DNA from: Cryptomeria japonica
Lineage: Eukaryota; Streptophyta; Pinopsida; Cupressales; Cupressaceae
Assembly (NCBI RefSeq): GCF_030272615.1
Contig: NC_081415.1
Span: forward strand, 626,199,740-626,263,739
Length of the DNA: 64,000 bases
Direction of reading: 5' to 3'
Numbering within the stretch: position 1 is the first letter of the stretch; each line of letters begins with the position of its first letter. Of the stretch, positions 11,125 to 24,250 are shown piece by piece. A model generated the notes under the pieces. That model did not search any database, was not told the origin of the DNA, and saw only the letters and a list, made by a program, of their open reading frames with translations. Made by a program: the position numbers and the translations under genes.

Positions 11125-13624
11125 AGCTGCACAAAGCATCAGGTTCCCATACATAGTGACAAAAACATCAAAAAACATTCAGATAAATGTCCTGAAGAAA
11201 ATACAAAAAAAAAAAAAAAATCAAAATAGTAAAGAGAAAAATCATGCATCCAAACGGTGAACAAACCACTCCGGTGGCACCTTGGGTAAGTGCGATGGTG
11301 AAAACCTAGCAAATAGGTGCCACTCGTAAAGGCTATGGCTCCATTGTCTTTTAGACTTGTTGCGATCACATCCACTACATTCACTCATCCATTCGTCCAA
11401 ATCATGGCTCGTTATTGATCTGCAATTAAGGATAGTACTTCATGCGTCTTGCATCCCGCTTTTTCAGAGTCATGCCTAAAACTGGGGGCAATACCCTTAA
11501 CCTATTTGATGGAAGTGGACTCTGCATTACTTGTGATTCATTGATTCTTCATTCAAAACTATCTCACAAAATTCAAAAACATTCAAAACTGTCTCTCCAA
11601 ATACCAAAAACATTGGAAAATTATCTCACAAAATACCAAAAACATTGAAAAACTATCTCACAAAATTCAAAAACATCATAAAACATCAAAAATAAATCAA
11701 AAACATGACAACGCCTTGTACATACTCATCCGAGCTAATACCAAACAAACATTGTGAAATACTCAAAATGATGATCACTTATCAAATCGACCAAACAACC
11801 AACATCGACACACAAACTGTCTTAACAAGGATGCATCCTTCCTTACCAAAACAAAGACAAGATGACATTTTCTTTGACAAGAAAATTATGTTTAAGCCAT
11901 CAAAATACTTGATTGATTTGTAGGTTATTCATTCATTTATATATATCAGGTTCCTACGCTACTCCGAGATATCTGCAAGTGATTAAGAGTAGCCGAGATG
12001 GTTCCTACGACTTTATTTGTATGTCTTCTGCAAATTATTCCGATGAAGTTCTAGGGCATGTACTAATGGTGTCTACATGGGAAGTTCACTAAGTTACGTG
12101 ATCTTATGCAAAAATACAATCATAGATCACTACAGCTTGCTAACTACAGCGTATACCTCAACCATATGAGCATGAACCATTATCGAGGATCCATATTCTT
12201 TATTCTTTATATATGTTGTTTGCTTACAGGTACAATGCTCCATCTTTGGTTCCTACTACCTCATCCATGCTCGATAATGATTTATCTCTTACTACGGTAT
12301 GAACTTGTCTCAAGATATGATCGACAAAATATCAAGGAGGACAATCCAAGTCATGCATGAAAGGAGATAATCCTTGTCTATTTTGCAAGCAATACTCAGG
12401 TCAACTTGATCCATTATATCAAGTTGCTTGTATTAACTTGCTATATCAAAATCCATGAAAGGAATACTCAAGTCATCTTGAATCATTATGTCAAGTTGCT
12501 TGTATTTTCTTACAACATTTTTGAAGCTCAATGATGAAAAATAAAGCACTATGGATCGTCATTCCATCTCATCTGTATATATTACGTTCCATTGCATTCC
12601 ATGTATTCATAAATAGTTGCATATCATTCATACATAGTAATGACAATGGATACTCTATTTTCCTCTTCTTCCATAGGAATGAGCCATAGGTCCTCCATTT
12701 CTTCTATCTAACATTGAACCCCCTTCACCCTCCCTATCTTGATCATCAACATCACCATAATCCCTTCATCGTGTCTCATCAACCCAATCAAGCCACATTC
12801 ATCACCATTCATCTCTAAACAAGAGGGGTTGTGTTTCCCATCCTAAGTCACTCAATCAAGCCAGTTACTCTATCTACACAGGCACATCGGCTCACACACA
12901 CCTAGACTATCAACAGAGACTCTGATCAAGTATCTTCGGGTCTCAACAGGTAATCGATTATGGCAAACCTAGACTACAACAGGCATTTATCATAATGACC
13001 TAGTCTCAACAGGGTTGTTATGATTTACCACAACCATCCATCACACGCACACACTATCAATTGATCAACCAATCAAACACAATCACAACAGACAATTACA
13101 TCAATTGTCTAAGTCTCAACGAGTATGTTGCTTCAAATACCTTGATTTCATCAAGCAATTACATCAATTGTCTAAGTCACCATTAGGTCACTTTGATTCA
13201 CTTACTCAGACTTTATCTTGTCCAAGCAAACAACTGGCATCAACTGTCATGCTTTGACTCGACCGGGGCAATTAAATTGATTGCACCAAATTGTCCAACC
13301 ATTTTGATCAATTGTACAGTATCAATCAAAAGCACAACACCACACTTGCACTGTATCTCCTGCATAACCTACGGGTACTCACTGGCTTGCCATTTCTCCA
13401 TATTCACTATGCTTTCTTCCATTCTTTCACCATTATTGTTAATTTATTTTATTCTACCTCCCCTCCACTTCTTGTTCTTTTTCGAGAGGTCGCCCGATTC
13501 TTCAAAAAAAATTTGGCCCATCTCTCGAGGGGGCATACCACCCACTAAATTAACATTTATGGGGCATATTTTTTCACACCTATTTTTCTTTCTTTGAAAC
13601 GACACGATAAAACTGCACCGTCTC
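11125..13624 (+). other. 3' noncoding region of the gypsy element
   Basis: About 2.5 kb between integrase and the polypurine tract, without a supported gene. It contains an A16 run near 11206-11221 and the short repeat array listed separately. Tat-type elements often keep kilobases of noncoding sequence here. Confidence 0.7.
11550..11702 (+). repeat. short imperfect tandem array
   Basis: Roughly four copies of a ~36-nt unit built on CTATCTCACAAAATTCAAAA and CATT, lying in the 3' noncoding part of the gypsy element. Confidence 0.75.
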
Positions 13625-13637
13625 AAAGAGGGGCAAA
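13625..13637 (+). other. polypurine tract of the gypsy element
   Basis: AAAGAGGGGCAAA directly before the 3' LTR (TGTAGTCAC). It is the expected primer for plus-strand DNA synthesis and fixes the LTR start. Confidence 0.85.
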
Positions 13638-14035
13638 TGTAGTCACATAAATCTGTCCACTTAATTAAATGAATATTTAGTATTTATTTGATTATTTAAC
13701 CATCAATCAATATTTAATTAATTCATCTTAACCCTCTTCTCCTATTAATTAAATAAATTATTCAATTTATTTGATTTAATTCACTTAACCAAATTCAAAC
13801 CATTAATTAAATAAATAAATCATATTTGTTTAATTAAATCTTCTCTCACATTTAAAAAAATTAATATTTATTTAAACCCCCCAAAATCCCACCTCTCACA
13901 TTTAAATAAATTAACATTTATTTAAATCACCTTTATCCTCCACCCACTTGCATTTTCCTACAAATGCAAGTTGCACAACTATTTTAAATAAATAAATTAT
14001 TTATTTAAAATCCTATTTATCCTCACCCACTTGAA

Positions 14036-14230
14036 ACCTTTAATGGTTTCCCTTAAAGTCTTCAAACTTAATGGCTTCCTTCTAGAGTCTTCTCAAGCCT
14101 TTAATGGTTTCCCTTAAAGTCTTCAAACTTAATGGCTTCCTTCTAGAGCCTTCTCAAGCCTTTAATGGTTTCCCTTAAAATCTTCAAATTTAATGGCTTC
14201 CTTCTAGAGTCTTCTTAAGCCTTTAAAGGT
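14036..14230 (+). repeat. 61-bp tandem repeat inside the LTR
   Basis: Slightly more than three copies of a 61-bp unit that begins CCTTTAATGGTTTCCCTTAA. The last ~1.5 units are also seen at 1-95 in the 5' LTR. Confidence 0.9.
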
Positions 14231-15015
14231 TTCCCTTAAAATCTTCAAGCATTTAAATGTTTTATCTTCCTTTTTCTCATGTAAATAAATTAAGATTTAT
14301 TTAAATCCAAAATTCACATTCACATTTAAATAAATTAATGTTTATTTGAATATCTACCCAAATGCAAATTACACCATTTAATTGAAATAAATGATTTTAT
14401 TTTAATTGAAAATCCCAAAATTCTTCCCACTTGCATTCTCCTACAAAATCCACTTGCATGCCTAAACCCCCTTCTAGATTCTTCTAACCCCTTCCTAATT
14501 AGCCTAATCCATCCCCTAAATATTGTCACATTCCTAAGCAATTTGGAGTCACTTCTCAAAGCCCTCAAAGTCTTCAATAACCATTAAAGGCTTTATGTCT
14601 TCAAATGGTTAACCTCTAAAGTCTTCCAAACCATTAAAGGCTCTTACATAACCATTTATGGTTAACTCACCTTTTACCTTTGGTTAGAGACTTTCCTCTA
14701 ACTTAACCATCCTTTTGACTCATGGGTCTCTTCAAAGCATTTATTTCTTTGACTAAGGTAACCATTTAACCCTTGCACATTCATTTATCCCTTGGATAAA
14801 AGGAATATCCATTAACCTAACCCTAACCCAACCCCCTAGGGTAACCATCATGTCCCCTCAAGCATTTAATGCTCCTTATCTCTCCTCTCAAGCCTCCTCA
14901 TGGTGACACTTGTCAACATGGGATTGGGTTGAAAGTGTCACATGGATTGAATATCGTTCAATCCTAACCCTTGTTAAGATTGCTCAATCTTAACCCTTCA
15001 TTTCCCCATTTCTTC

Positions 15016-15023
15016 TATAAATA
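15016..15023 (+). promoter_or_regulatory. TATA box of the 3' LTR
   Basis: TATAAATA at the position equivalent to 866 in the 5' LTR. Transcription from here would read rightward out of the element. Confidence 0.65.
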
Positions 15024-15439
15024 GAACCCTTCTCCTCAAACAAAGAAGGAAGCATTAGAGTATTGTTGTTATACTGGTATTAGCATAGAGTTTTTTTCAT
15101 AGCATCACTATCTACACTTGCATAGCATTTGCTTATCATATTCAACCATCTTCAATCTCCATATGGCATCCATGGCTAGTGCTAAAATCTTAGAGCTACA
15201 CTCATGTGGAACTTGGAGAGGAGAGGAACAAGGGAGGAGCAACTATGAGCATCTTGATTAGCATTTGGAGGAGTATAGTTTATCTATTCTATGTTTGTAT
15301 GCTTTCTATTTCATGCTTAATATCTCTCTAGATATGCTTATTTAGGATAATCTTTTGTTGCTAACACTAACGTTTGTTTCTTGTGCTCTTGTGTGTGTTG
15401 CCATCAAACAGATTTTCTAATCCTTTTTGCAGAGCATCA

Positions 15440-18400
15440 GGTATAATATATAGTTCTATGGAATTTTTTGATTGGCCTATGGATTTCTATAGTTTGAGTT
15501 TAATTTTTTATTTAATGGATTTTTCTATGTGTTATTGGGGTTGGCATTTCTGTAAGATTTTGGATTGAAGCTTTGAATTTTGATTGAACCTTGGATTAGA
15601 TTGTTGTAAGTGGGATTGAATATTTTGGATTGGAGTCGTTGGATTTTGGGATTTCTCTTCATCGGTTTGAATCTTGCCTTGGTTGTGATTTCCAAGTTGG
15701 AACTCATTTTCTCTCTCTACAATTTAAATGGAAAGATTGTTTGCATTGTGATTGTTGAAAGATCGTTTGGTGAATGGATTTTGATGTTTAAACTTTTCAA
15801 TTTGGTTTTGGGAAAATTTATGTATGATTAAAATATGTATATGAGGTATTATTAAAATCTAGGAATAGTGAGTTGTTGGGAATGCATATTATGCATTTTC
15901 CCGTAATAAATCTTTTCTTTCCCTTCTTTATGATCTTGATTGAGTTTAATGAACTCTTGGATTTATATTTAAATTTCATTATGTATTTTTGCATCTCCTC
16001 ATGATTTTGTGTACATTGGTAAGATTGCAAGTATTTGAGGCTTTGTCAGGAGTTGTTTTCACGAGTTTTGTGAGTCACCATCTTGTCTTAGCTTGTCTTG
16101 TGGTTGGATTGAGTGTTGTTTGGGAATTATAATGCCTTTGGATTTTTGGTTTGTATCTCTCTTGGCTTTAATTCATCTCCCCAAGTTGAGCAATTTTGAT
16201 GAAGTTTTGTGCACTTTTGAGTGCAGTTGTGGTTAGAGATTGATGATGAATTCTCTTAGTATGATCATAATATTTCATTTAAGTGTTTCCTTTCTATTAT
16301 TTCATCCTCCCGCACTTTCTGGGAGTGTCTCTTGTTCAATTTGTCAGTCCTTATGCAATTCTGGATAGTATCAATACCTTACTTGCCCCTTTTTCTTCAT
16401 TTTAGCATTTTGAACCCAAAACACTAATGTTTGGCACCAAAACGCTAAATTATGGCCCCAAAACGCTATAGGATGCCATGGGAATGCTAATATAGCTTCT
16501 AGGAACGCTAAATAGGGTTCTTGATGTGTTGAACTGCTCCAAGGTGCAAGTTTTGTCAGTTTTGGTCACTGTGATTACTTTGTCTAATTTTGGGAATTTA
16601 CCAAAGGCATTTTGTGATTGCATTGAATTCCTTAGAGGTTTTTATGATGTCATCTTTATCATTAAATGTTGTTTTTGTGCTCCGGTAAGAGGATTTGTGC
16701 CTTACCATTGAGGATATTGTTCATATGTTGAGTTGCTCCTGCGAGAGGAAGATTGCCTCGTTGTTGAGGAATGATTATGAGAGCTCCAATGGGATGTTAT
16801 TGCCTCACTATTGAGGATTGGAATTTTTTATGGATTAGCCTTTGAACTCATGTTTAGCCTTTGGTTCATTTTTATGTTGATGTGGTGAAGGCTCTTGCTT
16901 GCATTTGGACATATGATTCATATTATGTTTCAAATTGTGTCAGTGATGTTCTGACTATAATTATGACTCTTGAGAGCCTTCAAGTTGTTGTTGTGATGTT
17001 ATTTTGGTTTATGTTTCACCCTAAGGTTATGGTCCATGGTTGGGAGAGTGGTCTCTTGCATGTGTAGGACCGGGGTCGTAAGAAATATGCTTCTAAGAGG
17101 TTCCTAGAGAGGATGCTTAGGCTCTAGACCTATCATGGGACCACATGAAGAATTTATGTTTAATTGCAAGTAATAATAATAATTGATTAGTGGGTTTGGG
17201 TAATTAGGAAATCACTTAATCAAGAAAATAAAATTGGTTTATGTTTCCCTACCTCATAGCCCTTGAGTGATGACTCAGTATGAGCTTACGAAGACCATTG
17301 GGCCGGTAAACCGATCTCCCTTGATTGGCTCCAAGGTGGAGATGGTTCCACATGTCTATCAAGGTGTGGTGTGGCCCCTTCTTTGTGAAGATAGCATGTG
17401 ATGACATTTTTCCCTACATGTATCCATTATCCTCATGCCTTGATGTTGATTATTGCTCCAGGATTTTATTAATTTATGATTAGCCTTGTGATGTGATTTG
17501 ATCATTGATTTTGGTTGTTATCTTGTGGATATCATATTGAGTCCCTTGGTTGTTCGGTGTCAGACTAGGTCTTGAGTGTGAGTTGGAACCCCATGTTATC
17601 TCCTAGCACAGGGGAGTTTGGTTCCTATTTGGTTCCACATGGTCGGGTGGCTTGATGCCTTCTTCCATTGGGACGTTCTTCTTTGGATGTTTGCATGTGT
17701 GGACATGGATTTATATTATCTCATCATGTGGATGGATCTTGGAGCATAATCTTTATAATTGGGATTGATATCATGTGGTTTGTAACTCAAGAAAGATGTA
17801 ATAGTAAAGAAGACTATGTAAATAGTATCTTGTGAACATATGTATTAGGACTTGTAGTAGGTTGATTTCAAAATGAGATGTATTGGATGAGATTTTTGTA
17901 AATGGATATTCAATGTGTATGTAATTCTAGATTAGAAGGAAATTAAAAGATTGAGTGATACAAATAGAATTATCTTGTGTATATCTTGTGGATGGTAGTG
18001 GTTATGTTAACGATCTTGTATGCCTTGATTTGAAAGATGTTAATTCTTATTCTTATTTATTTTTGGAATATGGAAATGAATGGATAGTTGTAGATCTGTA
18101 TGGACACTATGGTTCTTCATTATGCGGATAGTTGTGGAGCTGATTTCTATGTATTTGAGATAGTATATTGTATCATGATGACATTGTAAATGTAAGAGAG
18201 ATTATGTCTTCTTATTCCATGTTTTCTTATGTAATAGGACTTGATGATGTAGAGACTATGATCTTGTAATAGATTAAAATTATGTATTATTATATGGTTC
18301 ATGTTGTAGAAATGTTCATTATGTTGGGAATGAGATCCTATGTTGAATTAGGGGATTGAATGATTAGATTATGTTTATTCTTGTAGTATCATATGACTCT

Positions 18401-20241
18401 TGAATTTGTTTAGTAGCATGGAATTCTAATTGAAAGTAGATAAGTGCTTGTTATAATCTTGCATATGTGTATGGATAGTATTCTTGAGGAGATGTGTAAT
18501 GGTCTTTCTTAAGGAAATAATCTAGTTCCATATGTAGGAGAAGGATATATGTATATAGATTCATGATGTGATAGGTGAATAATGGATAAAGATGGGAAAT
18601 AGGAACATCTGATTTGGTGCTTTAAAATGAACTTAGATAGTTGATGGGGATATGATGATATGCATTGATAGCTCATAATCTTGTGATAGGAAAAAGTATT
18701 GAGAAGATCTTAAATGGAATGAATTTTAATGATTTCATGGTATGGATGTGTTATTGCTATGTTGTTAGCAAGTAGTAGCGTTAAGACCTAGGGAAAAAAT
18801 GAATGGATATATGTTTATGGTTATGATGTTATTTAGTTATGGTTATCTTCATGATGTTATGCACTCTTGTGAAGTTTATCTATGAATTGAAGTTATGATA
18901 GTTCACTATGTTGCAATAGTAAATGATCTTTAAAAACAATTATCTCTACTTGTTGGTTAGTTTAGTTATTTTCTCTAGGCTATTTTGGCAGGCATTACAT
19001 ATCTTATCTGGATCATACTCTTTTGGTTCATATATGCTTTGAAGGTTGTGTTAGAATGTTGATATGGATCGCACCATGCCATGTTTAGATCCGCATTGAG
19101 TATTTTGCATTAGATGATGCTTTTGAGCTGACTAGTTAATGTTTTTCATTATTTTTATACACATTATGTTTGATGTCAATTTTGGAGGATGTTTTATCGT
19201 GTGTGATTCATTTGAATCAGCTTAGGAAGATGTGTTGTGATGTATTTGGGTCCTCTTTATCTCTTAGAGTGGAATGCATTATGTATTTTTTGTCTGAATG
19301 GCCAACTTTATGTAATTCATATGTATTTTTTCTATGGTCAACCTAGTTAATAGTTTCAATGACCTTGTATAAATTAAAGTGTGGATGTGTCAATTGGTGT
19401 GTGGATTGTTGGGAATTGGATGTCAATGATATGCAAGCAGCAAAAGTGTGAATTTTAGTTTGTTATGAGCTTTAATGATCATCTCTTCAGTGTGGCAATA
19501 TGTTGAGACAGTGAATGGAGTCAAAGATATTTGCCATGATATTGTTTTCTTGATAAAGTGGTTCAATAACAGCTTCATGATTAGGAGATCTTGTTCATTA
19601 CAATTCATTATTTTCCTGTACTTGTAAGAAGATTGAGTCCTTTGGTAGCCTATGCAATTCTTTGTATCTTGCCCTGAAATTGTGTCTCAATATTGTTAGT
19701 CCCTTGTATCTTTGGCGATCCTTGTTGTCTAGGGTTGTCTACAGGGTCAGTACTCTTGTTTTGTTGCTTTAAATATCAAAAACAATGTAGAAAGTTTTAA
19801 AAAAATATTTTCAACTTACGATTTTTTCTATTTATTTTTTCCCTTTTTATTTTCCAACTTAAATATTTTCTATCTACATTGTAAGAATTTTTTTTAAATC
19901 ACTTTAAGTTTTCAACTTGAATATTTGAATTTTGTTTTCTCTATTTTTGAGAGAAATTTAATTAAAATAGATTTTTAAAATACATGTATCTAAAAAATGT
20001 TTGTCTATATTGAAACCAATATCTCTAAACATCTTCTAAATAGATGTATTTAAAATATTTATATCTACAATGTTTACTTCACGAGTTAACATTTATATTT
20101 ACATATTACTTTTGTGCAATTTTTTTTTTAAATATATATTACTAGTGTTTGTTTTATTATCTTTGCATATTAACTATGTTTTAATTTTGACTAAATTTTT
20201 GTCTACCAACTTTCAATTTATTAACCCTAAATGCTAGCATG
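15440..20241. other. T-rich spacer without a supported gene
   Basis: About 4.8 kb between the two retrotransposons. Open frames are short (under 75 codons) and none has a recognisable domain. The sequence is T/G-rich on the + strand, with phrase-like imperfect repeats near 16390-16520 and 16690-16830, which suggests old repetitive DNA rather than a gene. I see no LTR pair. Confidence 0.6.
16390..16520 (+). repeat. imperfect phrase repeat
   Basis: Several spaced copies of an AAAACGCTA-like motif (for example CCAAAACGCTAAATTATGG and CCCCAAAACGCTATAGG) with variable spacers of 15-30 bases. Confidence 0.6.
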
Positions 20242-21837
20242 TGTTGGCATAACTAATGGTTTTGGCACAACTGATTCATCAGTTAGTATTGTCATTCAGG
20301 ACCAACACTTGTCGATGAATAAGGCCAAGCTCATAGGCAAGAAGATGTGATAAACCTCAATGGTTTACTCATGGTTGCAAACAGTATGGAGGATTCAGTG
20401 CTTCCTTAATATGTATCATTGACACACTTAAGCAGTGTGTTGGTAGAAGACTAATCGGTTGAAGGATAAACAGAGTAGTCAACCGCTCAGTCAAGCACCC
20501 GATAGGTGTTGAGATCAGTTTCCTAAAACTGGCAGATGAAATGATGGTGTGGTCACAAGAGGTGACTCAGATTGCAGTCTAGTAGTCTTATGCACAATCA
20601 GAACACTCTGGACAAACAGGTGATCAGTCATTGATGATCAATGACCAATGGAAAAAGGTGAAGAGTTACACCGGTGAACCGGTAATACAAGTTGAAGGAT
20701 GATATCCACCAGGAATCTCGGAGCAGTGACCAGTAAGATGGATGTGATGACCAAAGGTGAGTCAGTCATGGCGACATATCATCAAACAAAAGAATTTATG
20801 AAATCTACAGCAATTAACAACCAGTTAAGGTGAGATTTGTGCGGATTTTCCGGTTCACATTAAAAAGGCGGAACAGGACCCAAAGGTTGGTGAAATTATG
20901 AGTTGCAGAGGCAGTTAAGGATGAGTTGTTGGCAATATAGATGGAGAGCATGCAAAGAGAGTGCGGCAAGATTTGAAAAGATTTAAATTTCAAATCTACT
21001 AAGTATTAGGTGTAAACTAATTGAGGAATCAGCAAGTATGTGCTGGTGAAATATGGTATAAAGGTTTTTGACGAAAACCAAAATGATTGATCATAAAATT
21101 GCAAAGTGTGATTTTGAGGAGAGGCGGTCTAGGAAGGTGAGAAGAGGGCAGAACTGCTAAGTGAATAGTAAAGTGGTGAACAGAGTGTGCAGAGTTCGGA
21201 TAGTGTGAAGAGAAGAGAAAGAATGCAGAGCAGCAGTAGAGTGCAAATCAAGTGTGATGCAGAGCACCGATACAGTACAGAGCAAGTGTAACCGGTGGTC
21301 AAATCGAAGAGCTTCATTTGGATCTAATTAAGATAAGAGTAGCTATTACAGTAGATCATTCTCTATTGTTTTTTAATAAGTACAATAGTAAGATCCCTTA
21401 ACCGGGTGGACTTTAACAAGTCCCTTTGTAAAATCCCTTATCGGGTGACATCCTAAATGATGATCCTAAGTCCTTTAACAAGGCTACCTCTAACAGGGTA
21501 AAGGTTCTAACAGGCCTTAAAGAAAATCCCTTAACCGGGTGGCACCTAACAATGTCTTTGTAATCTCGTAACAGGGATGGCTCCTCGCTAGGCATACTCT
21601 AGAAGGGTGCAGATTTTGTGAGTTTCTACTCACATCGTGGTTTTCTCCCATTTGGGTTTCCATGTGATAAATCTTGGTAGTCATCTATGTTTAATTTTTG
21701 TGTGCATGTTTCTTATCAATGGTGCTTTTACTGAAAAGTGTTGAGTTTGAATAGAAGTTTTGATTAAGATTAAATCTAAGACATACCGGTATAGTGTTGA
21801 TTCACCCCTCCCCTCTTAGCACCAGTTGGGACCAACA
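20242..21837 (+). repeat. 5' LTR of the copia element
   Basis: TGTTGGCATAACTAATGG .. GGGACCAACA, paired with 26140-27646. A cluster of CCCTTAACCGGGTG-type phrases lies near 21390-21600 and is shared by both LTRs. Confidence 0.92.
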
Positions 21838-21839
21838 AT

Positions 21840-21851
21840 TGGTATCAAAGC
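21840..21851 (+). other. primer-binding site, initiator Met-tRNA type
   Basis: TGGTATCAAAGC, one base different from the usual TGGTATCAGAGC, two bases after the LTR end. Confidence 0.88.
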
Positions 21852-21900
21852 CTTGGTCCTTAGATTCAGAAGAGCTTAAAAGCTTAAGGAAAGATCCAAG

Positions 21901-22878
21901 ATGATGCAAAAGGAAGGCCCCAAGCTCTCTAAGGAGAATTACACATTATGGTGTGGTAGAATGAAGCTCTACCTAAGAACCCTAGGAGATCAATACTAGA
22001 ATCATGTAAGCATAGAGTACAATGAAACTACAGGAGTTCTCACTGCAAATCGGATCAAAGAGAGGCAAGATAACACTGCAACTATGGATGTGATTGTCAG
22101 TACTCTATCTGATAACGAGTATGTTGAGGTTCAAGATCTGAAAACAACCTATGAGATGTGGAATAAGCTGAAGACTATTTATGGAGGAGATCCACATGTA
22201 CAAAAGGCTAAGGTGGACATTTTAAGAGGCAAATTTGATGAGATGAGGATGCAAGAAGGAGAAAATATAGAACAGTACAGCAAAAGAATAAAGGATGTGG
22301 TAAATTCCATCAAAAGTGCTAGAGGAAAAATTGAGGAAGATGATGTGGTCAGCAAAATCCTAAGAGCCTTGCTACCACAATATGCCATAAGGGTTTCTGC
22401 AACTCAGGAACTCAAATCTTTGGGAACAATTAATGTTACACTTGACTCACTGATCGGTAACTTGACTCCCTTTGAACTGAGCAACTATGATAATAGTATG
22501 CCAAGGATTGATGATGCCTTCAAATATTCCATAACACTTGCACCAACAATGAGAAGAAAAGAAACCGGAAGTAGTTCTACTACAAGAACCAGTCATTCTA
22601 ATGAACATGACAACTTGTTATCTGAAGAACAGGAACAAGATGAGCTTGAAGCTTTAATAGCAAGAAGGATGTCAAGAGGAAAAGGGAAGTACAGAGGGAA
22701 ACTACCCCTGAAGTGTTTCTCATGCAATAAAATAGGTCATATTGCATCTAGATGTCCTAACAATGATAGGAAGGATAACTTTAGAAGATACAAACAGAAG
22801 AGGAGGAGTGCTATCTTGCAGAAGGAGTTACTGATGAAGAATCAGAAGGATTTGATGGACAAGGGATTGCATTTGTAG
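21901..22878 (+). pseudogene. gag of the copia element
   Basis: Start chosen at ATG 21901, where MMQKEGPKLSKENYTLWCG matches the usual copia Gag opening. The frame has a TAG at 21997-21999 in place of a sense codon and is then open to 22878. Conserved features are the GDPHVQKAKVDILRGKFDEM region, the UBN2-type capsid helices, and a CCHC zinc knuckle CFSCNKIGHIASRCP near 22711-22755. A one-base shift near 22808 takes the original reading frame into the protease frame, so the last ~22 residues of this open frame are not native. Gag would package element RNA. Confidence 0.88.
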
Positions 22879-23285
22879 TGGTAAAGGAAGATAGCACAGA
22901 GGAAAGTGATATGGCACTGATTTCCAGTTCAAACCGGTGTGGAGACTGGTTAATTGACAGTAGTTGCACTGACCACATGACTGGTGACAGGAACAAACTT
23001 CTTAGCATGGAGGACTGTGATTGAGGACTAGTGAGATTCAGCAATGATGCTCCTTGTGCAGTAAAAGGTAAGGGATCTATTGCCATAAATGATAAAACCA
23101 ATTGTCAAGATGTTTACTAAGTAAAAGGGCTAAACTATAGTCTGTTAAGTGTTGCTCAACTTAATAATAAGGGTTACCAGTTGGTGTTTAATGAAGGAAT
23201 ATGCAAAATAAGTGATAAATCAAGAGATCTGATTTCTACCGGTAAACAAACTCAAGGTAATTTTTCTCCCTAGACACCATTGTAG
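22815..23285 (+). pseudogene. protease region of the copia element
   Basis: After the frameshift the translation continues GFDGQGIAFVVVKED, then the protease site WLIDSSCTDHMTGD near 22948-22990. The catalytic DSG/DTG reads DSS, a change expected to kill activity. Stops follow near 23023 and 23118, within the stretch that ends in LNYSLLSVAQLNNKGYQLVF. Confidence 0.82.
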
Positions 23286-23299
23286 GAAGTTCCCTAATG

Positions 23300-24250
23300 G
23301 CAAAGATAGAAGATAGTTGATTGTGGCACAAAAGATTGTGTCATGTTAATTTTGATTGCATAGACAAGGTTAGTAAAATGAAGTCAGTCAGAGGTATCCC
23401 TGACATTATGAAACCTGAGAATGCTATGCGTAAAGAATGATGTGGGTTCTATTCTTGAAAGAAAAATCTGAAGCCTTTCACATGTTCAAGGTCGTCAAGG
23501 CTCGAGTGGAGAGAGGAACTGGTAAGAACTTCTAAAATGTTTGAGATCGGATAGAGGAGGAGAGTTCACCTCTCAAGAGTTCATAAATTACTGTGAAGAA
23601 CAGGGGATTATGAGGCAGATGTTCGCACCCAGAACACCTCTGCAAAAAGGAGTTGTTGAAAGAAGAAACAGAACTCTAATTGATTGTACAAGGACTCTGA
23701 TGATACAAAAGGATATTCCACATGTCTTATGGAGAGAAGCATTGAGTATTGTTATGTATACCTTGAACCGGATACAGGTGAAGAAGGGGACAAATAAGAC
23801 TCCGTGTGAATTATGGTGTTGATACTCACCCAATGTGAGTTACTTCAAGGTATTTGGAAGTAGGTGCTACATCAAGAGGGATGAATACTCTGGAAAGTTT
23901 GATCCTAAGAGTGATGAAGGAACCTTCTTAGGTTACTCCACAAAGAGTAAAGCATACCAGTGTTTGAACAAAAGGACTGGTAAGATTGCGGAGAGTACAA
24001 ATGTCAGAGTAGATGAGTTCTCTGAGAAAAATGAACAGGACGGCAAGAGGGAACAAGAGGACTATCAAGGATTCGATTACACTATATCGGTCGAACCTGC
24101 TGCAGAAAATCCTAATGTAGCTGCAAATGAGGAAAAATGTGAAGTAGAACTTGCACAACCGGTAGAAGAAGCTCCAAGAAATGAACCGGTACAACCAAGA
24201 TATGTCAGAAATAATCATCCTACTGACAATATTATTGGTGACAAAAATGT
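23300..24250 (+). pseudogene. integrase of the copia element, core deleted in part
   Basis: The zinc-binding start LWHKRLCHVNFDCI is near 23314-23355. The next block should lead to the first catalytic aspartate (the DLCGPM-type motif), but the sequence jumps from KPENAMRKE to WVLFLKEKSEAFHMFK, so roughly 80-100 residues are missing near 23435-23450. The second aspartate is in RSDRGGEF (23550-23552) and the glutamate in VVERRNRTL (23658-23660), with the correct 35-residue spacing. A TGA at 23820-23822 breaks the frame, which resumes as the C-terminal SYFKVFGSRCYIK region. Confidence 0.88.

Larger units (their letters stand above)
1..15439 (+). mobile_element. Ty3/gypsy LTR retrotransposon, Tat-type, decayed, 5' end cut by window
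   Basis: Two copies of the same LTR lie at 1-1289 and 13638-15439, offset by 14150-14151 bases. Between them, in order, are gag, aspartic protease, a G-patch segment, a proline/threonine-rich linker, reverse transcriptase, RNase H, a second RNase H and integrase, all on the + strand. The second RNase H and the absence of a chromodomain after integrase point to the Tat lineage. The full LTR would begin about 513 bases left of the window. The element cannot encode a working polyprotein: it has many in-frame stops, frameshifts and an RT deletion. The LTRs are still very similar by eye, so the insertion is not very old, and an autonomous relative may have supplied its proteins. The target-site duplication cannot be checked because the left flank is outside the window. 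Confidence 0.93.
13638..15439 (+). repeat. 3' LTR of the Tat-type gypsy element (complete, 1802 bp)
   Basis: Starts TGTAGTCAC right after the polypurine tract and ends ..GAGCATCA, giving the TG..CA termini. Its right part duplicates 1-1289. It has several stretches with TTTAAATAAATTAA-type AT repeats in the first 350 bases and a TATA box at 15016. Confidence 0.93.
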
